From Phyllostachys edulis (Eukaryota > Streptophyta > Magnoliopsida > Poales > Poaceae): a stretch of 64,000 nucleotides of DNA. Of this stretch, positions 44,961 to 56,309 are shown piece after piece (positions within the stretch are counted from its first letter, which is position 1; every line of letters begins with the position of its first letter). Under the pieces are notes generated by a model. It was not told the DNA's origin and made no database searches. It worked only from the letters and a program-made list of their open reading frames with translations. The translations under genes were made by a program, and so were the position numbers. The stretch is taken from assembly GCA_036346405.1 (NCBI GenBank), contig CM070554.1, forward strand, positions 48,259,058-48,323,057, written 5' to 3'.

Positions 44961-46260
44961 TAAATAATTGTTATTATGTTCCAGCCTTAAACAAAAACAT
45001 TATTTTTGCTTCATGTTTAGGAGCAGAAGGTTATGAGTTCAGAATAAAGAACAATTATTGTTCAATCTATTTTGAATATATGCTTTATGGCCATGCTCTA
45101 TTGGTGAATGAATTGTATGTTTTGAATATTGAGGATGAGCCCATCTATAACATTAATGCTAAGAGACTTCGACCTAATGATTTGAATCCTACTTTTATTT
45201 GGCATTGTCGTCTAGGTCATATAAATGATAAGCGCATGATGAAGCTCTATAAAGATGGTCTTCTAAACTCATTTGATTTCGAATAATTTGAAACATGTGA
45301 ATCTTGTTTACTTGGCAAGATGATGAGGGCACCTTTCATGACTAGAGGTGAGAGGGCTAGTGACTTATTGGCTGTTGTACATACGGATGTATGTGGACCA
45401 ATGAGCACTTCGGCCAGATGTAGTTTTTAGTACTTCATAACATTTACTGATGACTTTAGTAGATATGATTATATCTACTTAATGAAGCATAAGTCTGAAT
45501 CATTTGAAAAGTTCAAGGAATTTCAGAATGAGGTACAAAATCAACTTGGCAAGACAATTAAATATCTACGATCAGATCGTGGAGGTAAATATTTGAGCCA
45601 TGAGTTTGGTGACCATCTAAAGAAATATGGAATTGTTCCACAACTCACTCCGCCGGGAATGCCTTAATGGAATGGGGTGTCTTAACGACGGAACCGAACA
45701 TTGTTGGACATGGTTCTGTCAATGATGAGCCAATCTAATCTTCCATTACAATTCTAGGGATATGCTCTAGAAATAGTGGCTTTAACTTTAAATAGGGTTC
45801 CATAAAAAACAGTAGAGAAGACACCATATGAGATATGGACTGGGAAGTGTCCCGGATTGTCTTTTCTCAAGGTATGGGGTTGTGAGGCATATGTCAAACG
45901 TTTGACGTCTGATAAACTCACACCCAAGTCTGATAAATGCTTCTTTGTGGGGTATCCTAAGGAAACTAAAGGATGTTACTTATAAGCGAGATGATAACAA
46001 AGTGTTTGTTTCCCGAAATGGTGCCTTCTTGAAGAAAGAGTTTCTTTACAAAAGAGTCAGTAGGAGCAAGGTGTAGCTTAAAGAAATTTGGGAAACATCT
46101 GAAAATATTTCAACCCCTACTGAACCTCTATAGGATGAACAAAATGTTGTTGAACCTGTAGATAAGGCATCAACTCCACGTAGATCTAAAATGCCACATC
46201 AATTGCTTATAAGGTATGGGCATGATGTATTATTATTGAATAATGATGAGCCTAAAACTT
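44927..46260 (+). pseudogene. Copia integrase, broken
   Basis: The zinc region WHCRLGHINDKRMMKLYKDG near 45200 is followed by CESCLLGKMM. The core has VHTDVCGPMS, FITFTDDFSRYDYIYLMKHK and LRSDRGGKYLSHEFGDHLKK, where the second catalytic Asp lies in LRSDRGGKY (near 45575). In-frame stops occur at about 45284, 45429 and 45666, and several more in 45670-46140. The C-terminal part TPYEIWTGKCPGLSFLKVWG and KCFFVGYPKETKG is readable. It would insert the cDNA copy; it is inactive. Confidence 0.88.
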
Positions 46261-46973
46261 ATACGAAAGCGATGGTGAATCCAGACTCTGAGTCATGACT
46301 TGAGGCCATGAGATCCGAGATAACATCCATGTATGATAATCAAGTTTGCAAATTGGATGATGCATTTGATGGTGTTAAAACCATTGAGTGCAAATGGATT
46401 TTTAAGAAAAAGATAGACATGGACGGAAATATTCATATTCATAAGGCACGACTGGTCGCAAAGGGTTTTAAACAAATTGAAGGTGTTGATTATGATGAAA
46501 CCTTTTCGCCCGTCGCTATGCTTAAACCTATCTGGATCATTCTAGCTATTGCTGCATATTTCGACTATGAGATATGGCAAATGGATGTCAAAATGGCTTT
46601 TCTAAATGAAAACCTAAGTGAGGATGTGTACATAACACAACCTGAGGGTTTTGTCGATCCAAAGGAAGCTAGAAAGGTATGCAAGCTTAAGAAATCCATC
46701 TATGGATTGAAACAAGCATCTCGGAGTTGGAACATTCATTTTAATGAAGTGGTCAAAGGGTTTCATTTCATTAAGAATGAAGAAGAACCTTATGTTTACA
46801 AGGTTAGTGAGAGCAAACTTATGTTTTTGATATTGTATGTGGATGACATACTACTGGTCGGAAATGATATTCCAATGCTTGAATCTATTAAAACTTCATT
46901 AAGAAATAGTTTCTCAATGAAAGATTTAGAAGATGCAGTATATATCTTGGGAATAAGGATCTAAGTGGTCTAA
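46261..46973 (+). pseudogene. Copia reverse transcriptase, 3'-truncated
   Basis: An open stretch from 46308 reads MRSEITSMYDNQVCKLDD, IECKWIFKKKIDMDGNIHIH, ARLVAKGFKQIEGVDYDETF, YEIWQMDVKMAFLNENLSED, SIYGLKQASRSWNIHFNE and LILYVDDILLVGNDIP. YVDD is intact. It stops in YILGIRI, where the sequence jumps at about 46973 into an internal stretch of the RIRE1-like LTR. The whole RNase H domain, PPT and half of the 3' LTR are deleted. Confidence 0.9.
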
Positions 46974-47035
46974 ACCTGCTCGTAACGAGTTACGAACTGG
47001 TTGAAACAAAATATGAACTAGTCGTATAGAGATAC
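46974..47035 (+). repeat. Internal scrap of RIRE1-like LTR
   Basis: It matches 19034-19100 (GTCTAAACCTGCTCGTAACG and onward). It lies between truncated RT and the minus-strand SIRE-like LTR. Confidence 0.8.
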
Positions 47036-48865
47036 TGTTGGACCGAAACGGCGACTAGAGGGGGGTGAATAGGAGCACGATCACTTTTTCACCTTAATTG
47101 AATTCAATACCAATTTCACTCCAATAGCTATGAAAGCTATGAAGATCAACATACAAGCACAGTGGAAGACTTGTATTGAATCCAATCGAAACCCCGAAGC
47201 AAAACAACTAAAATTAACAAAAACTCAATTCACAATGAGTTGGGTGGTCAGACCTCTCAGCCTAGCGGTCTGACCGCTCCATGGGGCGGTCTGACCTCTC
47301 AAATGGGTGTTCTAACCTCCAGCCTGATGAACAGTGAAATCAGCCCGAGCATCCAAAACACAAAAAAGGTCCAACTTTTGATTCGTGACTCCAAACTTCA
47401 CGAAACTTGAAACATACCTTCCTTAGGATGTCAGGAACCTATTCCAATCAACGATCATGAAGATCGTTACCAAAGTTCCGACCTTTATCCGTTTTAGTGA
47501 AGGTCGCTTCAAAACCGAGCCAAATACGAAAACGGTGATTGAGATGATTTTGTGGGAGGAATCAATCCAAGATGACTAAAGATAGTCTCCCATACATCCT
47601 AGCATCCTCAATCACAGGAAGAATCAAGCCAAAATCCCTCAAGAGCAAAACCCCCTAAAATCACCCTTTCTAACAACAAAACTGGGCAAAAACAAAACTT
47701 AGATCCAAAAGCTTGTTAGTGGGTGGATGATGATCAAGAAGACCTTAGATCATATCCCACACATCCCAGCAAGCAAGATCCCAGCAAGATCCCAAATAAA
47801 AACCTAAGGAACACCAAAAATCCCAAAGGCATCAAAGAGAGAGCAAGAATAAGAACGAACTCAACTTGGGGCAAATCTTGCATGGATTGATTTGAGATGG
47901 AAGATTGTTGGTTTACAGCCACTCCATCCTAGAGGACAAAGCTCTATCCAAGAGCACACACTCAATCCAAACCCTAGAAACACTAGCTCTCCTCCTTTCT
48001 CCCCAAAACCCTAAAACACAAAATAGGGCACTCAAATGGATGGGGTTCCTCTAGTGCAACCAGCACTTAGCCCTATTTATAGTGGAGGCTAGTATCTAGA
48101 GAATATTCCATTAGGGCACCTGTTAAGCCCACACACAAATGGGTTCAACACACGCACGCATCTCAAAGCGTCGTCTTCATCTTCTCTTGACCTAAACCGC
48201 TTCTCCAAGCACCGTCCCGCGCCGCGGTTTAGCCAAGGCCAAGAAGGTGGTTTCGCACACCACCACTTACCACTTTTCCGGTATAGAGCAATTTCCCAAA
48301 ATGCCCCTCTGCCGACCTTTTGCGATTCCTTCGCCTCGAAGCATCTCCCATGCTCTGTCTTCATCCATGTGATCCCAATGACTTCCCGCCAAGCCTCTCA
48401 TGCGTCCGGATGCCACCGAACCGTCCCTTCTTGCAACTGGGACCAAGTCACTTGGCGCACCACATGTCTCACCACCGGTAGCTTCCGCTCTGGTTCCTTG
48501 TCTTCTCGGCTTGTAAGCACTCCGCTAGCCTCAGTCATCTTCCAGCATAACATCGATCGTTCTGGACCTCGGTTCTCCTAACCTAGTTCCGATCTAGTCC
48601 GCCTCACCATGACCTAGCTCCGGTGTCCTTCACAAAGGCCTTTGCTCAAACTTTGCCTTCTATGGTTCTTTTCCATCTTGCGTCTTGCTTGAGTCCAACC
48701 ATCTCACCCGACATCCACGACCGTTTTGGACCTTGGTTCTCCTAACCAAGTCCCGGTCCTCCTCGTCATTGACCATAGTTGACTCCAAGCCACCTGCACA
48801 ACAATAGACCAATCAACTATTTCCGGGCACAAGTTCTTCACAACTTGACCCATGTTAGCCAAAAG
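47036..48865 (-). repeat. SIRE-like LTR fragment, opposite strand
   Basis: On the minus strand it ends CCGTTTCGGTCCAACA at 47036 and matches the plus-strand SIRE-like LTRs at diverged level. It includes TATA CTATAAATAGGG (48071-48082) and the GGTCAAGTTG region near 48845, where it is cut off. A frame near 47734-47922 has no domain. It contains the dyad AGCGGTCTGACCGCT at 47264-47278. No PBS or internal sequence is attached. Confidence 0.8.
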
Positions 48866-51800
48866 CTATTTAACATCTTAGGAAAATCTTTGGGCTCAAA
48901 CCCTATTCCTGGCCCAGTCCATTGTCGAAGCCCAACCCAACCCCACCGGCCCATTTCTGCACACAACCCGCTTCTCTATCTCCTGCTCGCCCACGCCCGG
49001 TCCCACATGTTGGCCGCATGCGCGTCGTGCGCGACGCCAACTCATCCTAGCCACAGACACTAACATGTGGGTCCCACCCTTGCACCGTTCATCGTCTCTG
49101 ACTCGGGCATGATTTGGACTTCGCCGTTGCCCTATTTCCTCGGCATGCGTGCTGGGCACTCTCTCAGCTGCCCTGCTATAAAGGGGGGTAGCCCTTGGCT
49201 TCCGCTTCCCAACTGCACCGCCACTGCTCAGATCCCAAGCCCTAGCCGCCAAAATCGCTCAAAGAAGAAAAGCCACCGCCGAGACTTTTGTCGCCGACTT
49301 CCTCCGCCGTCAGTGCACCTCGAGCCTCATCATCACCATCATCAGGATCGCAAGTAGCAGATCTACACTGTCGTCACCTTGATTTCACCGGAGCATCACC
49401 GGAGTTCCAATTTCGTTGATGACTGTGCGCATCCGCCACTTCGACGTCGCCGCCGGCCAACCCAGTCATCCCTTTGTGTCCATGAGTGCACTATTGAGTT
49501 CGCAATCGCACCAGCTACCTAATGCACACAACCATTTTCTCCGCCATGGCCTAGAACGCCGACGACCATTGGAACACGAGCCGCTAGGTGTCAGCCACGT
49601 GTGCACCACCATGTTGGTGCCACCTCGGCTTCATGCCCATGTGTCCGCCAAGTCAACACCATGTCAGCACCCACCCGCGAACGCGTCAGAATCAGTCCAC
49701 ATGGACTTGGTCCACGGCAGACCCACCCACTGACATGTGAACCCCACATGTCAGGTCCAGTGTTCTATACACCCGTGAGCCATAGACTAGCAGACTAGAG
49801 CCATGGACCCGGTCCATAGACTATGGGTCCTACCTGTCAGCCTCTATTACCTATTTTCTGGATTTTCTTTTAATTTTGAAATTCATTGCTGATGTCATGC
49901 TGATACAATATTTTGGAATTTCCTTTAGAAAGAAAATTCTGAAAATTTGAACTAGTGTTTTCTTTCTGTTTTTCTTAGATTTAAATCTTCCGAGAGCCTG
50001 TTCTTCCACATACGAACTCTAATTGAACCCATTCAAGTTTTCAAATAAATCTAAATTAAAGCCCTACCTTCTTGAGATTTTTATTTAAATTTTAAATTTT
50101 ATTTTTTTCTCTTTTTTTATATTTATTTTGGCTTTTGCTTTTGTTTGCGAGTAGACATTCATACTTCGGGAGCTTTCGAGGAAGGAGGAGTTGATCAAGC
50201 TCAAGACCAGTACCAAGACTTGTTCCAAGGCAAGTTGTACCTTTGACCATGTTGAACCCAGTTTTCCAAAATTACTTTGATTCAAACTATTGCATGTTAT
50301 TTCAAGTATTTAATTCCTTAAATGTTTTGGGATTAGCTATACACCCATTTGATTAAATCCACCTTGCTCATTATATTACCTTGATCTTTTGTCACCCTAG
50401 CTTGGTTAATTATTAGTTGGCCGTATTATAGCACCAACATGGGTTGATTAGACACGAATAGTCTGCTTAGCCATGTAACGGGTTATTGATATCATTTTGA
50501 GTTGCAAATCTAAACTTGACTAAGTGATTATGGAACTTTGTGTAAAAATTGTGCATTGTGTGTTGTTACACGCCGATGGCATGTGATGCACTTAACCAAC
50601 AGGGTGGGAAAAGATTTAGACTAAGGCGAGTGGAAAGAATGGTGATATAGTGGAACTTCATGCTTGGAAAAATATAAATCTTGGTAATTTAGTTAGAAAT
50701 TGGGTAGTCTCTCCTTGGTTAATGAAGGAATAAACTTTGTGCACCATTAAACTGAGCCATAACTATACGACCACATGCCTGGTATCGGACAGGTCTAACT
50801 TAGTAAGCTACGGAATCTTGGCATTGACTACTCGGGTATGTAGGTTAGACTGTGTGCTAGGGTGGAGGTATGTACTACTATGTCGGGTCACACTTATGAG
50901 CAGTTCGCCTTCTCCTGGTCCAACGATGTGCGTCAAACCAAAGCACTTTGTTAGGGTTGGTATGACGGTAAAACACATTAGGAGGGTCAATTGTTGAGAT
51001 AAAGTTTCGGAAAGGTTTTGTTGTGATCAGCTCCAATCAAGTTGATTGCATCTTGTGGGTAAAGTGTACAAACATCTGCAGAGTGTTAATAAATCTATTC
51101 GAATAGCCGCGTCCACAGTCATGGACATGCTCGAGGATTTCACATGAGGGGTAGATTTTTATAAAAACACTTGAGAAGGGACAACTGTATGGTTAAACTC
51201 TTATAGCTGTGTGAAAGAAATTGATTAGGATTTGTGTTCTTTGTGAAAATAATTGTTAAACTACTTTATTTATTTGTTTTAAATTATGCTTTTAATCTAT
51301 TATTTGTATTCAATTATCGCTTTTTGCAAAATAACCATGGAAGCCATTTCCTTTTAAATAAGCCATCATCTATAATTGCATGTTGTGGTATAACTTGTTG
51401 AGTACTTTTTCTTGCTGCAATCATTCAGTTGAAGTGGATGAGTCTTCGCTTGCTTTGGGAGAGTTTTACGAGGAGGGTGATCGCTAGGTCTTGATCCCAG
51501 TCGGTTGCCTATAGCAAGTCGATGGGTTCCCGCTGAAGTTGTTTCCGTTCCACTGTCGTCTCTTTACTTAGTGTCAGCCCTACGTAGCTTAATAAGTGTA
51601 AACTCGACCATAAGGTCACAACCATTATTTATTAATCAAATTAGTTGTTTATTCTTATATTCTTCTTATGTGGAATGATATTCATCTATGTTGACACTGT
51701 GTGTACTAACGTGATCCTAGACTAGTGCATTATATACAGAGGGTCTAGATTTGTATATTTGGGTCCCGACACTTGCTGAGTACATTGAGTACTCAAACTT

Positions 51801-52090
51801 GCTTTCTTTTCATCAGAAGGTGTATCTGAGGAACGAATGACACTTTAGAGATCTTGTTAGAGTTACGATCGCACTCAAAGCTTTCCTGTGGAAGCTCCTT
51901 GGTTCTTTTGGATGTAATTTAAAGTTTTGGGCTTGAGATGCCTACCCAATTATTGTAAAATAGCCGTTAGACCATAATTTAATCAAATCAATGCTTTTTA
52001 AATACTCGTGACTAGGTTTGATGTGGTTTCTGTACGCAACTAAAACCCTAAGCGGTTACATAAATCAGGGTGGCCCTGTTTGAAAAATAG
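48866..52090 (+). repeat. Long gypsy LTR (about 3.2 kb)
   Basis: TATA CTATAAAGGGG at 49177-49187, followed by a GC-rich transcribed stretch (49190-49800), then an AT-rich half. The CTTGCTGAGTACATTGAGTA hairpin lies at 51773-51793. It shares blocks with 1-2659 (inverse) and 17031-18199. The exact ends are uncertain and no PBS follows. It may belong to the Retrosat2-like group, at low confidence. Frames in the GC-rich half are not conserved genes. Confidence 0.6.
49177..49187 (+). promoter_or_regulatory. TATA box of long gypsy LTR
   Basis: CTATAAAGGGG, preceded by a CT-rich stretch and followed by C-rich sequence. Confidence 0.6.
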
Positions 52091-52514
52091 GGTTGTTTCA
52101 ATTTCTACTGGGACCACAGCGGCTAGAGTTGTACACAACGGCTTGAACATCGCGGCTAATTGATTGAGGGCTTTCCAAGAGCATACCAAAGGGATAATTG
52201 ATTATTTGCCACTGCAAAGAAGAGACTTTTAGGATTTGCCACTCCTAACAATGCAGTCTATAATTTGTCACTCTAAAGGTTGATTGCTTAATAATTTGCC
52301 ATTTTGGCTTTTGAATAACATTTCTAATGTTTTCTCTCTTTTTTCCCTACGTGAGATGACCTTACTGTCCCTCTTCAATGAACACACGCACAAAGCCCAA
52401 CGCCTTTGTCTGACTCAACCATATCACCCATCCTCGCTTTCCTGGTCCTCAACTTCTTCTCCAGCACCGCTACCACGCTTTCGGCGGAGCTCCCCAACTC
52501 AGCAGCATCAAGCA
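52091..52514. other. Unassigned spacer
   Basis: About 0.4 kb with three TTTGCCACT/TTTGTCACT words (52202-52305) and a C-rich stretch. I recognise no gene or element. The words may be remains of a short repeat. Confidence 0.4.
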
Positions 52515-53196
52515 GCGTTATGACAACAAAAAAACTAATTTCTAGTAATTAAATAAACTCTAAAGGATTAAATAATTGTAATCATAAAACTTCAGAGGTT
52601 AAGCATACAAAATTCCATGAAGTGGGAAGTTTGCAACAGAAAGTTACCGGGTCTAATTTTCAACATTACGGCGGGAAGGGCCTATATTAAATATACTAAG
52701 GAATTATTAGTAAATTCCAAAATCTTGAGGGCCTTTAGATAAATATACCCGTCTCAGTCCGGATCCCATGCTGGACCTAAGCCTGTTGGGGTACTACTGT
52801 AGTGGCGGCTCAGCATAGTGGTAGCGATAGTGTGGTTCCACGAAGGAGCGATGAAGTTGATGCGGGGCGTGTCTTACCGCGGTGAAGTTGATGACGATGT
52901 GGAAAGACGCGACGATGCGGAGGTGCGGCCGCGGGCGAGCGCGCGATCGAGGCGCTTGCTTGGAGGTGGGGTCGGCCCTAGTGACGGTAACACACGTGAA
53001 GGCATGCGGAGGTTGTTTGAGTTGGGGAGATGACAGGCACTAAGGCAGCGGTGTCATGACCCCAATGTCATTTCATGACGCGAGGTGAGGGGAGCTCCCA
53101 AGGCAACGTGTGGGAAGGCGGCGACGACCCAGTGTCAATGGTGCGTGTGAAGGCGTAGGTGACGTACTCGAAGGCTTGCAATGTCGGCATGGGATC
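52515..53196 (+). repeat. Left copy of a 680-bp direct repeat
   Basis: It matches 56310-56983 nearly base for base, starting GCGTTATGACAAC and ending GGCATGGGATC. Its end coincides exactly with the start of the copia LTR at 53197. The frame 52818-53033 inside is open in both copies but low complexity. Confidence 0.9.
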
Positions 53197-53707
53197 TGTT
53201 GAAAATCTTCCTTTATCTCTGTGTTTCTCCATGGGACCCATTTGCCTTGCCTTCGACTTGACTTGTCCTGTAGCACAGCAGGACCTCTCTGTTGCGTGAT
53301 GTGAACAGCGTGACTCCCCTTGGTCCACCCGATGCGTGACTCCCCCTGGTCTTCCTGATGAGAAAAAAAACCTCCTGTTGTTGGTTCCTATATGCGTAGC
53401 TGTCTTCACGTCATGATGCGCCGCCTACGCCCAACCTGAGTACTAGCAGCGCCTGCCTCTTCACTTTTCTTCCTGCGGGGAGAGAACAAAAAACATCGAA
53501 CCAAAACGCCGATTTGGTCAGGAGCATGGCTCCTCTTTTTGTATTTTTATTTCTTCTCTCAATGCACTCTGCGCTACACCGTTTACATGGCTCTAAGCCT
53601 AGTTTTATACACGTACGCACGCACAACTTGAATCGGACTCCATCCGTGAAACAAAAATGGAAACAGTAAGCAAAATCAGAAACGGACTAACAAGATTAAT
53701 CCTAACA
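53197..53707 (-). repeat. 3' LTR of small copia element
   Basis: Matches 55756-56277 closely. The minus strand begins TGTTAGGATTAATC at 53707, next to a PPT (AAGGGGGTGAA at 53708-53718). Confidence 0.9.
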
Positions 53708-53718
53708 TTCACCCCCTT

Positions 53719-54230
53719 AGTCTTGTTTCTTCATCTTGGTTACGCTAATATTTCCATGTATTTGAACTTCCAAGTCTTTCTCTTTTACCTGCACTCCCGT
53801 GCGCCATTCCTTCCTGGGCCGATACCGCCCTACCGCCTACTCTAGCTCCATCCTGAGCCATGCACAAACCAACACTTACCGCAACTCGCACCTGGACTAA
53901 ACTTGTCCTTCCTTGCATGCCCGCCTAGGCTGGAGCACCTGCTCCCACGACAGCCTGGGCTTCGCCATTACTTGAGCCTCTCACTCCCCTCTCTTGGACC
54001 AAGTTTGTCTGCTTTCCCGCGTACATCTCAGCTGAGGCTACACTACCTCTTCCTCCTGCGTCAACTTCGTGTACACCGCGCCCTTCACGCGTGTGGGACT
54101 AACCGCCCCCTACAGTTCCCTGTGCGCCTTGCTACGCGCCGTCAGGACCTTCCAAGGCCCCACCTGCTGTGCCTCCTGCACCAACTGCGTGCCACTCCTG
54201 GGTCCTGCCATGTCCTTGGCCAATATCTAA
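53719..54230. other. GC-rich unexplained segment inside the copia element
   Basis: About 0.5 kb, C-rich on the plus strand, with a 171-codon plus-strand frame (53903-54418) that overlaps the true minus-strand pre-integrase region and so is unlikely to be real. It does not resemble copia pol. It could be captured host sequence or family-specific spacer. Confidence 0.4.
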
Positions 54231-54233
54231 GTT

Positions 54234-54464
54234 TCACTCTAGCTCCTCCAGACTGTCCATCACACAAACCGGCTTACAAGTTTTCAGAAAAATTTTATAC
54301 AACCGGTTCGGGGATCTTTTCACCTTTATCATCAGATCTTTGTTCTTGTCATAGATACGCAAGAACTCATCCTGCAACTCCACCCTGCACCCCTGTTCTG
54401 CCATCTGCCCGAGACTGAGTATGTTGTTGCACAAGCTCGGTATAAAATAAATTTTAGATAGCAT
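54234..54464 (-). pseudogene. Copia pre-integrase region
   Basis: It reads YFIPSLCNNILSLGQMAEQG, VELQDEFLRIYDKNKDLMIK and SPNRLYKIFL, the segment between protease and the integrase zinc finger. It ends without the zinc finger, where the GC-rich segment starts. It is separated from protease by a stop. Confidence 0.85.
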
Positions 54465-54467
54465 CCT

Positions 54468-54740
54468 CTAATCGCTGTTCTTGCATTGTAACATCATTGA
54501 TCCTTTGCCTCTTATCTCCACTGTGGAGCCGTCGCCAAACTTGACTTTTCCTGTAATCTTCTCGTCGAGCTCATGGAACATAGAGCGATCTCCCGTCATG
54601 TGATTGCTCGCTCCATTGTCCAAGTACCACATATCAGTATGATCATGGCTACCTCCCTCCGTGCGTAGTTTAGGAACTACGTTCTTCTCGTTCAATATCA
54701 CCATGACTAGCGCCTCGTTGACACATGAGGAGAGAAACAA
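54468..54740 (-). pseudogene. Copia protease
   Basis: WYLDNGASNHMTGDRSMFHE holds the active-site region; the motif is DNGAS, with Asn where Thr or Ser is usual. It continues GKVKFGDGSTVEIRGKGS. It is one frame away from the nucleocapsid upstream. Confidence 0.85.
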
Positions 54741-54775
54741 GGTAGGCTGGTCGTCTTCACTTGCTCGGTTGAGGT

Positions 54776-55717
54776 TTACCTCCTCATTCTTTTCCTTGTT
54801 CTGGCAATCCGATGCGTAATGCCGTACTTGTTGCAGTTAAAGCACTTTATATGGCTTCGGCACTCCGACTCGTAGTGACAAAACTTGTTACATTTAAAAC
54901 ACTTGATATGTGACTTGTCATGTGATCTATCATCACCGTCTTGCCTTGCCCAGTCTCCACGTCCTCCTCTGTCGCCTTGGCTATTGTTCTGCCAATTTCC
55001 CTTCTTGACATTTTCACCAGATTTCTTGCCCTGAGTAGACATTTCCTCCCATTGAGAACGAGTTAGCATCAAGTGCTCACTTTCTTTTGTATCACCAAAA
55101 GCAATCCATATCCTCTCGTCGTAAGCCTTGTAGCGCCCAACGAGGTCCTAAACGGTGAGCGTAGTCAGGTCGACGCATTGTTCGATCGACGTCACGAGTT
55201 GAAGATACCATGCAGGTGCCGCACGCAGGAAGCGACGCACGACAGATATTTCTGGCACCTTCTCCCCGAGACTTCTCATGCCGCTCACCACCCCAGAAAG
55301 CTTCTCGGTAAAGTCTTAAACTGACTCACCTTCATGCATCTGCAGATTCTCAAAACTCTTTTGGAGTGTCTGCAGGTTTGCTTCTCAGACGTGATCATGG
55401 CCTTGATACAGGATCTTGATGGTATCGCACGCCACCTTTGCTATCACCTTTCCGGCGAGGGACGTCATGACGTTGTCCGGCACCGCCTCATAGATGGCTA
55501 ACATAGCCAGTCTATCCTTGCGATATTTGACACCACCCTTCTCGAATTCCTTGCAGCCGGGATCCACGGCTTCCCACACCTCCTGGGCCTGAAGAACAAC
55601 GCTCATCTTCATGACCCATATGGTGTAATTGCTACGCCCAAGTTGCGGGTACAGCAGTGGCATCATTGGAGTCTCTTTCTTGCTCCCTGATGCCTCACCG
55701 CTTCCTTCCGTTGACAT
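54776..55717 (-). pseudogene. Copia gag and nucleocapsid
   Basis: The start at 55717 (MSTEGSGEASGSKK) lies 24 bases from the PBS. The capsid part reads MMPLLYPQLGRSNYTIWVMK and VWEAVDPGCKEFEKGG. It is open to 55385, then frameshifted. The nucleocapsid at 55072-54776 has CFKCNKFCHYESEC (CX2CX4HX4C) and a second, broken knuckle CFNCNKYGITH. These package the RNA. The capsid middle (55073-55385) is out of frame. Confidence 0.88.
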
Positions 55718-55740
55718 GCTTCCTCCTCCTCAAGAATTGT

Positions 55741-55753
55741 AGCTCTGATACCA
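55741..55753 (-). other. Primer-binding site of small copia element
   Basis: The minus strand reads TGGTATCAGAGCT, two bases after the LTR; initiator tRNA-Met type. Confidence 0.85.
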
Positions 55754-55755
55754 AA

Positions 55756-56277
55756 TGTTGGAAATCTTCCTTTATCGTTGCTCTGTCTCTATGTTTCTCT
55801 GTGGGACCTGTTTGCCTTGCCTTTGACTTGACTTGTCCTGTAGCACAGTAGGACCTCTCTATTGCGTGATGTGAACAGCATGACTCCCTCTGGTCCACCC
55901 GATGCGTGACTCCCTCTGGTCCTGCCGATGAGAAAAAAACCTCCTGTTGTTGGTTCCTATACGCGTAGCTGTCTTCATGTCATGATGCGCCGCCTACGCC
56001 CAGCCTGAGTACTAGCAGCGCCTGCCTCTTCACTTTTCTTACTGTGGGGAGAGAACAAAAAACATCGAGACCAAAACGCCGATTTGGTCGGGAGCACGGC
56101 TCCTTTTTTGTATTTTTTATTTCTTCTCTCAATGCACTCTGCGCTACACCGTTTACATGGCTCTAAGCCTAGTTTTGTACATGTACGCACGCACAACTCG
56201 AATCGTACTCCATCCGTGAAATAGAAACAGAAACAGCAAGCAAAATCAGAAACAGACTAACAAGATTAATCCTAACA
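55756..56277 (-). repeat. 5' LTR of small copia element
   Basis: 522 bp, paired with 53197-53707. The frames inside on both strands are chance frames present in both LTRs. Confidence 0.9.
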
Positions 56278-56309
56278 TAGGGTTTGTGTGTGTGGAATTT
56301 TTGTTCTAT

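Larger units (their letters stand above)
18200..47035 (+). mobile_element. Plus-strand RIRE1/Angela-like copia element, split by a SIRE-like element
   Basis: Parts: 5' LTR 18200-19772, PBS 19774-19786, leader 19787-20992, then a 22.7-kb SIRE-like element with TSD TATTA, then leader 43742-43881, broken polyprotein 43882-46973, and an LTR scrap 46974-47035. Comparison with the uninterrupted minus-strand leader (8343-9692) shows the two halves join without loss at the TATTA. The 3' side is deleted from within RT to mid-LTR. Confidence 0.9.
53197..56277 (-). mobile_element. Small copia element, internally deleted
   Basis: LTRs 53197-53707 (511 bp) and 55756-56277 (522 bp). On the minus strand they begin TGTTAGGATTAATCTTG and end GATTTCCAACA (right copy). 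PBS at 55741-55753, gag at 55717. Protease and pre-integrase region follow. Integrase core, RT and RNase H are missing and a 0.5-kb GC-rich segment lies in their place. There is no simple five-base target duplication; 680-bp repeats flank it instead. The Ivana/Oryco lineage is possible from the gag form. Confidence 0.88.

Noticed and set aside
52818..53033. An Arg/Gly-rich frame also open at 56613-56855
   Set aside because: The two copies are a recent duplication, so shared openness is not evidence of selection. No domain is visible.
53903..54418. A 171-codon plus-strand frame
   Set aside because: Its 3' part lies antisense to the clear copia pre-integrase coding at 54234-54464; the rest is C-rich low complexity.
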